Source of the DNA: Enterobacter sp. JUb54
GTDB lineage: Bacteria > Pseudomonadota > Gammaproteobacteria > Enterobacterales > Enterobacteriaceae
Direction of reading: 5' to 3'
DNA length: 64,000 nt
Assembly: GCF_014298075.1 (NCBI RefSeq)
Contig: NZ_CP060418.1
Span: forward strand, 496,001-560,000
The notes beneath the pieces are model-generated. The model was not told the DNA's origin and searched no databases. It worked only from the letters and a program-made list of their open reading frames with translations. A program made the position numbers and the translations under genes. Positions 28,032-37,605 of the stretch are shown one piece after another; position 1 is the stretch's first letter; the number at the start of each line of letters is the position of its first letter.

Positions 28032-28964
28032 ATGAATATAAACGATAAAATTGCGGTCCTGCTCTGCACCTACAATGGTGAAAAATATTTAAAGGAGCAG
28101 ATTGATTCGATAATTAATCAGACCTATAAGAATTGGGTTATTTATGTTTCAGATGATGGTTCCACGGATGGAACCATCGCCATCCTAGAGGAGTACCAGC
28201 GTCAGTTAGGAGAAGGCCGTCTGCATATTACACATGGTCCTCGTAAAGGATTTGCCTGGAATTTCATCTCCTCTTTACAAAATAACGGTTCTGACTGTAA
28301 CTATTTTGCTTTTTGCGACCAGGATGATATTTGGTATGACGATAAGCTTGAGCGAGGGGTTAGTTACCTTGCCAGTTTTAGTGAGTTAAATAAACCAGCT
28401 GTATACTGTGGCCGTACGCAACTGATAGATGGCGAAGGCCATCCTATTGGTTTTTCTCCATTATTCGAATATACCCCCTCTTTTTGTAACGCTCTGGTGC
28501 AGAGCATCGCAGGTGGGAATACTATGATTCTAAATCATCAGGCACGGGAGTTGGTCTCTCAAACCCCGTGTTATGATGAAATTATCTCGCATGACTGGTG
28601 GATCTATATTCTTGTTTCTGGTTGCAATGGTCATATGTATTATGATCCGAATCCTGCAATTCTTTATCGCCAACATGGCCAAAATATCATTGGTTCTAAT
28701 ATTTCGATGGCGGCAAGGATTTTGCGCATCAGAAAGTTGATGGATGGTAAATTCAAAAACTGGAATCAAAAGAATATCGATCTACTAATAAGCTTTAATG
28801 AGTACTTAACTCCGGAAAGTAAAATTAAGTTAGAAAATTTCATTAAATTACGAAGCGCATGCCTGATCGATCGATTCCGTGTTTTTTGCACATTAAAACC
28901 CTATCGACAAACTACATTAGGTAACATTGCTTTGTTTATGGCAGTCCTTTTAAAGAAACTATAA
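28032..28964 (+). CDS. Glycosyltransferase family 2, probable rhamnosyltransferase
   Basis: This 310-residue GT-A transferase has AVLLCTYNGEKYLKEQIDSI at the N-terminus, VSDDGSTDGT for nucleotide binding, and FAFCDQDDIWYDDKLE, the metal-binding motif typical of rhamnosyl-type GT2 enzymes. It lies three bases after rfbC and 45 before wzm. In ABC-transporter O-antigen clusters a small GT2 here often adds the first (adaptor) sugar to lipid-linked GlcNAc; that role and the L-rhamnose donor are inferences from context. It has a weak ribosome site and may be coupled to rfbC. Confidence 0.85.
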   Translation: MNINDKIAVLLCTYNGEKYLKEQIDSIINQTYKNWVIYVSDDGSTDGTIAILEEYQRQLGEGRLHITHGPRKGFAWNFISSLQNNGSDCNYFAFCDQDDIWYDDKLERGVSYLASFSELNKPAVYCGRTQLIDGEGHPIGFSPLFEYTPSFCNALVQSIAGGNTMILNHQARELVSQTPCYDEIISHDWWIYILVSGCNGHMYYDPNPAILYRQHGQNIIGSNISMAARILRIRKLMDGKFKNWNQKNIDLLISFNEYLTPESKIKLENFIKLRSACLIDRFRVFCTLKPYRQTTLGNIALFMAVLLKKL

Positions 28965-29009
28965 TGACGGCCACTTCTTTTCCCAGTACAGCATTAAATC
29001 AGCAAGAGG

Positions 29010-29849
29010 ATGCCTGTGAGTCATCTATCCTTAAAAAACACAGCATTATATAAAATGCTTGCCTCAATATGGCGTAATAAGAACCTTATATATCAAATGA
29101 CCCGCCGAGATATCAGCGGGAGATATAAAGGTTCCGTGATGGGATTGTTTTGGTCATTCATTAACCCAATATTCATGCTTGCAGTATATACCATTGTCTT
29201 TTCGGTGGTTTTTAAAGCGAAATGGGGGGCTGGGGCCGTTAATGAACCAAAGACCCAGTTTGCAGTGATTCTTTTTGTGGGAATGATTACCCATGGATTT
29301 TTTGCTGAAACGCTGATGCGAGCCCCTGGCCTCATCATCCAGCATGCAAACTATGTTAAGAAAGTTGTGTTTCCGCTTGAAATTTTACCAGTAGTGACAT
29401 TACTTTCAGTGCTTTTTCATAGTTTTATTAGTTTCTGTGTGTTACTTATAGCATTCATAACATTCAATGGTTTTCTTCATTGGACCATAATTTTTGCACC
29501 TTTAGTGTTCTTGCCTCTGGTTATTTTGACATTGGGGCTGGCGTGGTTGCTATCATCTCTTGGCGTTTATATCAGAGACATCGGCCAATCTATCGGTATT
29601 ATTATGACCGTGGTCATGTTTCTCTCGCCAGTTTTTTACCCATTATCAGCGCTTCCTAAGTCATTCCAGCATATTGTTTTGCTGAACCCTCTTACCTTTA
29701 TCATTGAACAAGCGCGGACTGTCATTATTTGGGGGGGGCTTCCTAATTTTGCTGGCCTGGCGGTATATACCCTAGTTTCAGTTATCATTATGGTACTGAG
29801 TTATATCTGGTTCCAGAAAACGCGTAAGGGCTTTGCTGATGTCATCTAA
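29010..29849 (+). CDS. wzm: O-antigen ABC exporter permease Wzm
   Basis: Wzm is the membrane half of the ABC transporter that moves finished O-polysaccharide on undecaprenyl diphosphate to the periplasm. The protein (279 residues from this ATG) has the ABC-2 permease layout: amphipathic N-terminus, QMTRRDISGRYKGSVMGLFWSFINP, and about six membrane helices, ending in YIWFQKTRKGFADVI. The start is uncertain: GAGG touches the ATG at 29010, so the in-frame GTG at 29016 is better spaced. The downstream wzt gene overlaps its end. Its presence means the O-antigen is exported by the ABC route and not by Wzx/Wzy. Confidence 0.95.
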   Translation: MPVSHLSLKNTALYKMLASIWRNKNLIYQMTRRDISGRYKGSVMGLFWSFINPIFMLAVYTIVFSVVFKAKWGAGAVNEPKTQFAVILFVGMITHGFFAETLMRAPGLIIQHANYVKKVVFPLEILPVVTLLSVLFHSFISFCVLLIAFITFNGFLHWTIIFAPLVFLPLVILTLGLAWLLSSLGVYIRDIGQSIGIIMTVVMFLSPVFYPLSALPKSFQHIVLLNPLTFIIEQARTVIIWGGLPNFAGLAVYTLVSVIIMVLSYIWFQKTRKGFADVI

Positions 29850-31236
29850 TGATTATGCAATTGAAGTGGATAATATTAGTAAGTGCTATCAAGTATATGA
29901 CAATCCACTCCGACGTTTAAAAGATTTTATTGTACCTAAAATTGATCAGCGACTTGGCCGTGTGGCACGTGTTTATCATGATGAATTCTGGGCACTCCAG
30001 GATATCTCTTTCAAGTTGCCACGTGGTCAGACTATTGGCATTGTTGGGAAAAATGGTTCAGGGAAATCAACACTGCTGCAAATTCTTGCCGGAACGCTGA
30101 CGCCCACTTCGGGTGAAGTCAGGGTTAACGGACGGGTTGCCGCATTACTGGAACTGGGCGCTGGTTTTAATAATGACTTCAGTGGCCGCGAAAACGTCTA
30201 TCTTAATGCTTCGTTGCTCGGTCTGACTAAAGCTGAGGTTGATAATCGACTGGATGACATTCTGGCCTTCGCAGATATTGGGCACTTTATTGACTCCCCG
30301 GTTCGCTCTTACTCGAGCGGGATGCTGGTAAGACTGGCATTTGCAGTCCAGGCTCAGATTAACCCCGAAATATTAATTGTTGATGAAGCTTTGGCTGTTG
30401 GCGATGCAAAATTTCAGGCCAAATGCTTTGCTCGCCTGAAACAGTTAAAGGCCAATGGAACATCGATACTGTTTGTGTCACATGCGACGGAACAGATCGT
30501 TACTCATTGTGATAGTGCAATATTACTTAATGATGGCGAGTTAATGCTGCAAGATTCCCCAAGAGTCGTGGTTAACCACTATCTTGATCTGCTCTTTGGA
30601 AAGTCACCAAAAGAGAATGCAGAAAAAGCGTCACTTTCTGATTCCATTGATCAAGCAGCGAAGGGAGAGCAAGAGCGTCTTGACCGTGAAATTGCCTCTG
30701 AGCAGCAGTCCCAGTCTGAGACTGCTACTCCCGCCTGGCAATATGGCGATACCGGTTTTCATCACAGAGCGAATTATAATAGTGCTGAGTATCGTTGGGG
30801 CGATCGTGCTGCCGAGATTGTTGACTATCACTTCGTTCAGGGTGCTGAAGAGTACCCTACTATTTGCCGAAATGGCCAGCTTCTCCAATTTCAATTTAGA
30901 ATCAAATTCAACCAACTGATTATCAGGCCGATCTTTGGCTTTGCAATAAAAACCAAAGAAGGTGTTACTATTTATAATACCAATACTGAATATCAAGATA
31001 TCCAATTTGTCGATGATATCAGTTCAAAAGATGAGTATATTATTGCCATAGAATTTCCGGGAATATTGAGTCAAGGGGACTACTTTATTTCTGTAGGTAT
31101 TGCAAGTAGCGACATTGAAGGCAATATCATACCTCATGACCGTCGTTATGATTCGATTCATTTAGCCGTGGAACCCACCCCAGGATTTATTGGGTTGGTT
31201 GATCTGGGCGTTAAAATGAAGTGTTCATCAATTTAA
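29839..31236 (+). CDS. wzt: O-antigen ABC exporter ATPase Wzt with C-terminal substrate-binding domain
   Basis: Wzt powers O-antigen export. The nucleotide-binding domain (about 1-245) has Walker A GIVGKNGSGKST, the signature YSSGMLVRLAFA and Walker B ILIVDEALAVGD. A linker rich in Glu/Gln leads to a C-terminal beta-rich domain (about 310-465, with GRGA-like AAEIVDYHFV and HDRRYDSIHLAVE) of the Wzt-C type, which in E. coli O8/O9a reads the capped chain end. ATG 29839 (465 residues) is chosen over TTG 29833 because AAGGG precedes it; it overlaps wzm by 11 bases. A Wzt with this extra domain implies that the chain end carries a cap, which fits the methyltransferase domain encoded next. Confidence 0.95.
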   Translation: MSSNDYAIEVDNISKCYQVYDNPLRRLKDFIVPKIDQRLGRVARVYHDEFWALQDISFKLPRGQTIGIVGKNGSGKSTLLQILAGTLTPTSGEVRVNGRVAALLELGAGFNNDFSGRENVYLNASLLGLTKAEVDNRLDDILAFADIGHFIDSPVRSYSSGMLVRLAFAVQAQINPEILIVDEALAVGDAKFQAKCFARLKQLKANGTSILFVSHATEQIVTHCDSAILLNDGELMLQDSPRVVVNHYLDLLFGKSPKENAEKASLSDSIDQAAKGEQERLDREIASEQQSQSETATPAWQYGDTGFHHRANYNSAEYRWGDRAAEIVDYHFVQGAEEYPTICRNGQLLQFQFRIKFNQLIIRPIFGFAIKTKEGVTIYNTNTEYQDIQFVDDISSKDEYIIAIEFPGILSQGDYFISVGIASSDIEGNIIPHDRRYDSIHLAVEPTPGFIGLVDLGVKMKCSSI

Positions 31237-31317
31237 TTCGGTTATTAAATCATTCAGCAAGCATAATCGGAACAGCAAAATGTGCCTTCCGATTTAAATT
31301 TTGCATAGGTTGAGTAT

Positions 31318-34300
31318 ATGTTTCATCTTGAAAAAAATGGTTATAAATTTCTTGCACAACATGGAATCTGGTCCCGAGTCGATTACCAGGATATTTCATA
31401 CAGTGATGGCGATTACGAAGAACAAAGATTAGCCAGAATCATTGCAACTGCGAAAGATATATCCATATTTTCCTCTGAATTGCGTAATCAATGCGTTGAC
31501 TGGCAGACGCTTTATCATTTGAGTTCCCAGCGTGGCAATATTTTACGTCCGTTCCAGGATAAGCTAAAAGGCAAGGTGCTGGAAATTGGTGCCGGGTGTG
31601 GTGCCATCACCCGTTTTCTTGGCGAAAATGGTGGGCAGATCCTTGCGCTTGAAGGTAGCCAGCGGCGTGCTGCGATAGCGTCCAGTCGTACCCGCGATCT
31701 GGATAATATTACGGTCCTGGCCGAGCGTTTCGATGATTTTCAAACCGAAGAAAAATTTGACGCCATCACCCTGATCGGTGTACTTGAATATGCCAGTATG
31801 TTCAGTTCAGCTGAGCATGCAGCGAATGCGATGCTTGAGAAAATCAGAAGTTTTTTGAAACCTGATGGATTTCTTTTTATTGCTATCGAGAACCAGCTTG
31901 GTCTCAAATACTTTGCTGGCGCGCCGGAAGATCATCTGGCAAAACCGATGTATGGTGTTGAAGGTCGATATAAGTCGGGCGAACCAGAGACTTATGGCAG
32001 AGTTGCCATTGAACATCTGCTGAAAGGAAGTGGCTATCGTACCGTCGAGTTTTTGGCACCTTTCCCAGATTATAAAATGCCGACCTCGATCGTCACTGAA
32101 CGCGGATGTAAAGTCAGTGAGTTTGATGCCGGTGCCTTTGCCTGGCAAACTGTTGCCGCCGATCCACAACTGCCGGCTAAGTTGAATTTCTCTTTGACCG
32201 ATACCTGGCCGGTTATTTTTAAAAATAACCTCGGCATGGATCTCGCCAACTCATTCCTGATTGCTGCAACCGCTGCCGATTTTCCGACAACTGATGCGAA
32301 TATCTTAGCGTATCATTACAGCACGCAAAGAAAACCTGCATATGTCAAAGAGACTATTTTCTCTTCAGACAATGGTGTCGTTAATATTCATTATGAAAAA
32401 CTTGCTGAGACGACAGAAAGTGAACAGGGCAAGTATACCTGTAGAATAGTCGATGATCCTGTCTACCATAATGGCCTTCCATTCAGTTTTAAGTTTGTGG
32501 CATTGTTTACCTCACCTGAATGGCGTGTCGCGCAGGTTGTTACTTTACTGCGTGAATACCTTGCACATTTACAGTTATTGCTTGCTGGAAAAGGACACTC
32601 AACCGATCTTCAACACACCATTCCTGGTGAGTTTATTGATGCCTTACCGCAGAATATCATTGTTGATAAGAGTGGTCAGCCTCATCTATTCGATTGTGAA
32701 TGGGCGGCACCTCAGCCAATTGAGACAGCGTATCTTTTATTCAGATCGCTCAATATCCTCTTACGCCAAAGTGCCCGGGTAATGCTACCGGCTGAAAACC
32801 CTGAGATAACCCGCCAGCAGTTTATTCTTCAGGTGATTCGGGAATGCGGTTTCACGCTTAATGAATCAGAACTTGATGCCTTTAATGAGCAAGAAATTAT
32901 TTTCCAACAGCAGGTTACGGGCTTAAGTCAGTCTTATCTTGACGTCTGGCACCCTGATGCACCGTTAAGTAGCGGAGCGTCCTCATTCACCTCTGAAGCG
33001 CGTCTATATTACCGCAATGGTGAGCAGGAATTTACCCAGTTGCAAAGCTCGTCGTTTAATCTCAAATTTGGTCAGACGGTCTCACATTCACTAGATGTAC
33101 CGGTTAACCCAAATGAAAAGAACTATCTGCGACTGGATCCTTCGGAAACCAGCGGTTGGATATTGATTGAAAACCTGCAGGTGAAAGATCGCGAGGGTCG
33201 TGTCCAGTGGTCCCTGAATGATGGAACTGCCAGCTATGTGGATCTCTGTGAGGTATGCGCGTTAGAGCACGGCGTGCTGTATTATTCCAACTCTAACGAT
33301 CCGCAAATTTTGATACCGGAAGTGTTTATTGGTCAGCAGATAACGGTTGACGTTAGTCTCGAGATGGCGGCCCCAGATGTTGTTGCCCAAGCCCTGGCGG
33401 AAAGAATTCGCAGTCATGCACGAACCGAAAATGAGCTGAGCCAGTTACAGCAGGCTCAGCAAAAATTAACGGCTGAATTGCTAGAGTTAAAAGCAAAAGT
33501 TGATTCACAGAACACCCAGATGGCCAACTATGTTGGGCATATTCAGGTTTTGAATAGCATTATCAATGATTTCAGAGAGTCCACTAGCTGGAAAGTCTCA
33601 AAACCTCTTCGTATTGCGGGTGGGGTAAATCTCAAGCTTAAAAAAGCGAATCGACTGATTACGGGGCTGATTCAGAAACATGGCATAAAGGCTGTTGCTC
33701 AAAAAGGCATTTATTATGTTCGCCAGGAAGGATTTTCTGGTGTCATTGCTCGTCTGAAACAGCAGCGTAGCATTAGTGTTTTACAAGAAAATCTGAATTT
33801 GAATACTGTACCTGCGGCTTCAATTTCATACGACAACAAAACAGGCTATCACCTGAAACCAGGGCGTTCAGGATACTGCTACGTTGAACCAGCACGGCCT
33901 GTTGATCTGGCTGAACGCATTGCAGCTATTGCAAGCAAACCGTTCTTCTCCATTGTGATACCTGTTTATAATACCCCTTTGGATCTGCTTGACGGGTTGC
34001 TGAAGTCAATCACATCGCAATGGTACCCGCATTGGGAGTTAATTCTTGCCGATGATTGCAGCCCGGACCCGCAACTTCAGCAAGCGCTGAACAAAATCTC
34101 GCATCCCCAGATTAGAATTATCCATGCGGAATCTAATTTACGTATTTCAGGTGCGACTAATCTTGGGATTCAGGCGGCAAAAGGGGATTTCATCGTATTT
34201 GCTGACCACGATGACGAACTCACCGTCGACTGCCTGTATGAAATGGCGCTGTGCATTGAGCAGCAGCAACCTGATTTCATCTACAGTGATGAAGACAAGC

Positions 34301-35526
34301 TTACCGAAGCGGGCGACTATACTCAGCCGCATTTCAAACCAGACTGGTCACCTGACACTATGATGAGTACGATGTTTACTTGTCATGCGTCTTGTGTGCG
34401 GCGTAGTCTGTTGGAAAAAACCGGTCTGCTACGTTCCGAATTTGATGGTTGCCAGGACTGGGACTTTGTCTTACGAGTTGCTGAACATACTGACCGCATT
34501 AGTCATATTGATAAAATCCTCTATCACTGGCGAATCATTCCGGCTTCAGTGGCATCTGACATTGCCGCTAAACCTTATGTCCTCGAAGCTTCGCGACAGG
34601 TGCGTGTTGATGCGTTAAAACGCCGAGGGTTACAAGGGACCGTCGAGCCAGTGACTGAAGTCCCAGGGTATTTCCGTGTCAATTATCATCTGACCGGCAC
34701 CCCACTGATTTCTATCATTATTCCTACCCGTGATAATGATGAAGTGCTACGTCGTTGTATTGATTCAATTATCGAGAAGACGAAATATGCACATTATGAA
34801 GTGATCATCGTTGATAACGGTTCTGTGGCGGAAACCACACTGGCTTATTTCTCTGAGCTAACGTCTGTTTCGCGTGTGAAGGTGATACATCACGATATCC
34901 CGTTTAACTTCTCAGAATTGAATAATGTAGGGGTAGCGGCATCGTCAGGCGATATTTTACTGTTCCTGAACGATGATACTGAAGTGCTGATGGATGACTG
35001 GCTGGAGCGGATGGCAGGATATGCGCAGCTGCCACATATTGGTGCTGTCGGCGCAAAATTGTTATATCCAGGCACTCAACAAATTCAGCATGCTGGTGTT
35101 CTGAACCTGCAGTGTGGCCCGGTACATGCGTTCTTGCGCCATGATAGTAATAGCCCAGGATACTTCATGCGAAATCTGCTGGAATATAACTGGCTGGCGG
35201 TAACCGGCGCCTGTTTGATGATCGAGCGAGAGAAGTATCAGAAGATTGGCGGGTTTGATGAGTCTTTCCCTATTGCGTATAACGACGTGGATTTATGTTT
35301 TACATTGTCCAAAAATGGCTTCTATAACGTCGTGTGCCAGGCGGTAACACTTTATCACTACGAATCGATTAGCCGCGGTTTAGATCTCGTCGACCCGGTT
35401 AAGCAAGAGCGTCTCTTTAGTGAGTTACGTCGTTTGTATGAGAAGCACCCTAATTTCTATCAGTATGATCCTTTCTACAACGTCAATTTAGCTCCGAATG
35501 GAATTAACTTTGATTTAACAGCTTGA
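31318..35526 (+). CDS. Methyltransferase - GT2 - GT2 fusion, O-polysaccharide polymerising/capping protein
   Basis: This 1402-residue protein joins three enzyme domains. An AdoMet methyltransferase occupies about 60-260, with LEIGAGCGAITRFLG at 88-102 and LIGVLEYASMF. A middle region of unclear fold (about 300-690) is followed by a coiled coil near 703-745 and the STSWKVSKPLR segment often seen beside such coils. The first GT2 domain begins at 876 (FFSIVIPVYN) with DHDD at 963-966; the second begins at 1130 (LISIIIPTRDN) with NDDTE at 1218-1222 and YNDVDLC later. The order resembles Geobacillus WsaE, a rhamnosyltransferase with methyltransferase domain. With a rhamnose pathway upstream, it probably builds a rhamnan-type chain and methylates its end. 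Linkages cannot be read from sequence. Confidence 0.85.
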   Translation: MFHLEKNGYKFLAQHGIWSRVDYQDISYSDGDYEEQRLARIIATAKDISIFSSELRNQCVDWQTLYHLSSQRGNILRPFQDKLKGKVLEIGAGCGAITRFLGENGGQILALEGSQRRAAIASSRTRDLDNITVLAERFDDFQTEEKFDAITLIGVLEYASMFSSAEHAANAMLEKIRSFLKPDGFLFIAIENQLGLKYFAGAPEDHLAKPMYGVEGRYKSGEPETYGRVAIEHLLKGSGYRTVEFLAPFPDYKMPTSIVTERGCKVSEFDAGAFAWQTVAADPQLPAKLNFSLTDTWPVIFKNNLGMDLANSFLIAATAADFPTTDANILAYHYSTQRKPAYVKETIFSSDNGVVNIHYEKLAETTESEQGKYTCRIVDDPVYHNGLPFSFKFVALFTSPEWRVAQVVTLLREYLAHLQLLLAGKGHSTDLQHTIPGEFIDALPQNIIVDKSGQPHLFDCEWAAPQPIETAYLLFRSLNILLRQSARVMLPAENPEITRQQFILQVIRECGFTLNESELDAFNEQEIIFQQQVTGLSQSYLDVWHPDAPLSSGASSFTSEARLYYRNGEQEFTQLQSSSFNLKFGQTVSHSLDVPVNPNEKNYLRLDPSETSGWILIENLQVKDREGRVQWSLNDGTASYVDLCEVCALEHGVLYYSNSNDPQILIPEVFIGQQITVDVSLEMAAPDVVAQALAERIRSHARTENELSQLQQAQQKLTAELLELKAKVDSQNTQMANYVGHIQVLNSIINDFRESTSWKVSKPLRIAGGVNLKLKKANRLITGLIQKHGIKAVAQKGIYYVRQEGFSGVIARLKQQRSISVLQENLNLNTVPAASISYDNKTGYHLKPGRSGYCYVEPARPVDLAERIAAIASKPFFSIVIPVYNTPLDLLDGLLKSITSQWYPHWELILADDCSPDPQLQQALNKISHPQIRIIHAESNLRISGATNLGIQAAKGDFIVFADHDDELTVDCLYEMALCIEQQQPDFIYSDEDKLTEAGDYTQPHFKPDWSPDTMMSTMFTCHASCVRRSLLEKTGLLRSEFDGCQDWDFVLRVAEHTDRISHIDKILYHWRIIPASVASDIAAKPYVLEASRQVRVDALKRRGLQGTVEPVTEVPGYFRVNYHLTGTPLISIIIPTRDNDEVLRRCIDSIIEKTKYAHYEVIIVDNGSVAETTLAYFSELTSVSRVKVIHHDIPFNFSELNNVGVAASSGDILLFLNDDTEVLMDDWLERMAGYAQLPHIGAVGAKLLYPGTQQIQHAGVLNLQCGPVHAFLRHDSNSPGYFMRNLLEYNWLAVTGACLMIEREKYQKIGGFDESFPIAYNDVDLCFTLSKNGFYNVVCQAVTLYHYESISRGLDLVDPVKQERLFSELRRLYEKHPNFYQYDPFYNVNLAPNGINFDLTA

Positions 35527-35558
35527 GTCGCTTCTGGATTTTAGATTTGGAGTAAAAG

Positions 35559-37349
35559 ATGGACGAACTTTCGATGGGCCAGCTTCTTTGTGAGCCTGAA
35601 CTGGCTAAAATGATTGATGCGGCTGAGGTTGTTTCATTCGATTTTTTTGATACGTTATATCTGCGCCCGCTTTCAGACCCGGAAGATGCATTCACCCTTT
35701 TAGGTGAAAAACTGAATATTGAAAACTTCCGGGCTAAACGCCAACAGGCGCAGACAGATGCTTTTGGCGTTATGGTACGGGAAGGGCGTAAAGAAATTAC
35801 GCTTGAAAATATCTATAGTTGCTTCCCGGAATGTCAATACACGAAAGATGCGCTGATGCAGGCAGAGTATGAGCTGGAGCTACAGCTCATCGAGCCGAAC
35901 TATGAGTTGTTCCCGCTGTTTGAGCAGCTGCTTGCTGCTGGCAAACAAGTTGTTATCATCTCGGATATGTATTTTTCCGGGCGATTCTTCGATCAGGCCC
36001 TGGCAAAACAGCAAATTAGCGGCGTCGCTGTTTTTTCCTCCGCAGATGAGAATGCGACTAAACGTGATAGCGGGGAGTTGTTCACTCTTGTCAGTGAAAA
36101 GCTGGGTGTATCAGCAGCTAAGATTGTGCATATTGGTGATAGCGAAATAGGTGATTTTAAACGTCCAGCCGAAAAAGGACTGATGAGCTACCACTATGTT
36201 GCCAGTCGTTTTCGCGATAAAAAGAAAAATGTCAGCCTGAGTACCTCATTGGCTGAAGGCTTGCTACGTATGGAGGCCCGGGAGATAGAGTATGGTTCGT
36301 ATGAAGAACTGGGCTTTTTAACCGGTGGACCTGCCAGCGTCGGTTTTCTTGAGTGGATCAAAGCAAAATCACAAGCTGATGGTATCGATCATATACTCTT
36401 TTTCGCCCGTGACGGCTATGTTCTGACCTCAGTTGCCAACCAGCAGATGCAGCAAGACTTGCCGCCATTTAATTATTTTTATGGTTCTCGCACCACCTTT
36501 ACCCTCGCGGCAATCACCGACAGTAATTTCAGTGCCTATATTCCTTTTCTGGTCTCTGGAAGCGATGGGCTGGCCCCTTGTGAAGTCCTTGAAAGAATTG
36601 GGGTGAAGGTTCCGGCGCCAGAGATTATGAAGGCCTTCGGCCTTGGCGACGATATCGCGATAACCCCGGCAGTGCATGATAAATTAGTTGAGTTTCTGTA
36701 CGCCTGGCGCTGGGAGATTTTAAAAGTTTGCCAGCGTAATCGTCGTGCGTTATTCCAGTACCTGAGACAAGTAGGAATCAAAAACCACCAAAAAATTGCG
36801 GTAGTAGATGTTGGCTGGAGTGGGACAACTCAGGAAGCTTTCAGCCATGCCATTAGCGCATTTATGAAAGTGGATATTTATGGCTATTATTTCTGTCTCG
36901 CCGATACCCCAGAACGCTTGCATCGACAGAGTACCATGAATATGGCTGCACTTTTTGATAGCTCGAATAGTCGTCCTGAGCTGGTATCTAAGATTTACAG
37001 CGCCAGAGTCGCAGTAGAATTCTTCTTTTCTGCCCCTCATGCCTCTATTATTGGGTTATTACCGGGAGAGTCGGTCAGTCCTGTTGAAGATCCGGGGCGT
37101 GGTGCGGATCAAGGTCTCTCCGCATCTGTTAACGCATTGTGTCACGGTAGCGAGCGTTTTGCACAAGTGTTTTATCCTGCTCAGCAACGTCTCGGTTTAT
37201 CGTTAAGTCCGCAAATGTTAGCGATGCCTATGATTGAGCTGGCAAGTACAGAAAACTGGGATAAATACTCGTTAATAACCAGTCTTAAAAACTTCGATGC
37301 GTGGGGAAGTTCACGGAATAAGCACCTGGTTGCCACCGACTATTTGTGA
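35559..37349 (+). CDS. HAD-like protein of polysaccharide clusters, two-domain
   Basis: This 596-residue protein has an N-terminal haloacid-dehalogenase-like domain: motif I VSFDFFDTLYLRP with the nucleophile position at Asp28, VVIISDMYFS as motif II, and KIVHIGDSEIGDFKRPAEKG as motif IV at about 189-208. The usual second Asp of motif I (two residues after the nucleophile) is Phe30, so phosphatase activity is not assured. The C-terminal half (about 245-596) contains FFARDGYVL and KIAVVDVGWSGTTQEAF and does not match a domain I can name. It is the last gene of the O-antigen operon, 32 bases after the fusion protein with a good GGAG site. A role in chain modification or length control is possible, but no function can be assigned. 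Confidence 0.7.
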   Translation: MDELSMGQLLCEPELAKMIDAAEVVSFDFFDTLYLRPLSDPEDAFTLLGEKLNIENFRAKRQQAQTDAFGVMVREGRKEITLENIYSCFPECQYTKDALMQAEYELELQLIEPNYELFPLFEQLLAAGKQVVIISDMYFSGRFFDQALAKQQISGVAVFSSADENATKRDSGELFTLVSEKLGVSAAKIVHIGDSEIGDFKRPAEKGLMSYHYVASRFRDKKKNVSLSTSLAEGLLRMEAREIEYGSYEELGFLTGGPASVGFLEWIKAKSQADGIDHILFFARDGYVLTSVANQQMQQDLPPFNYFYGSRTTFTLAAITDSNFSAYIPFLVSGSDGLAPCEVLERIGVKVPAPEIMKAFGLGDDIAITPAVHDKLVEFLYAWRWEILKVCQRNRRALFQYLRQVGIKNHQKIAVVDVGWSGTTQEAFSHAISAFMKVDIYGYYFCLADTPERLHRQSTMNMAALFDSSNSRPELVSKIYSARVAVEFFFSAPHASIIGLLPGESVSPVEDPGRGADQGLSASVNALCHGSERFAQVFYPAQQRLGLSLSPQMLAMPMIELASTENWDKYSLITSLKNFDAWGSSRNKHLVATDYL

Positions 37350-37396
37350 TTCCTTGTGAAACGTCTTTGCATGATTAGAACAGATTATATTAAATA

Positions 37397-37421
37397 AAAA
37401 GGCCCTTTGGGGCCTTTTTTT
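37397..37421 (+). terminator. Terminator of the O-antigen operon
   Basis: AAAGGCCC-TTTG-GGGCCTTT followed by T residues, about 50 bases after the HAD-like gene. Confidence 0.88.
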
Positions 37422-37491
37422 ATACCCATATTTTGCGGTGGAATTATACTTTTCTGGTTAATCAACTATTGGGGAAAGATCTCACAAAAGG

Positions 37492-37527
37492 CCTGATTTT
37501 GTTTTAAAAGTGAAAAACAAAATCAGG
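37492..37527 (-). terminator. Perfect 14-base inverted repeat after hisI
   Basis: CCTGATTTTGTTTT at 37492-37505 and its perfect complement at 37514-37527, with an 8-base spacer. Read on the minus strand it lies about 80 bases past the hisI stop and is followed by CCTTTTG, so it may end the his transcript. It could also be a plain palindrome left by recombination. Confidence 0.5.
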
Positions 37528-37605
37528 AACATTAATGTTGATATAATCCAGGGTTTTTCTCAAAGTAATTTTTTAGATAACTTCAGTTTTACCCTGCCGC
37601 AATCA

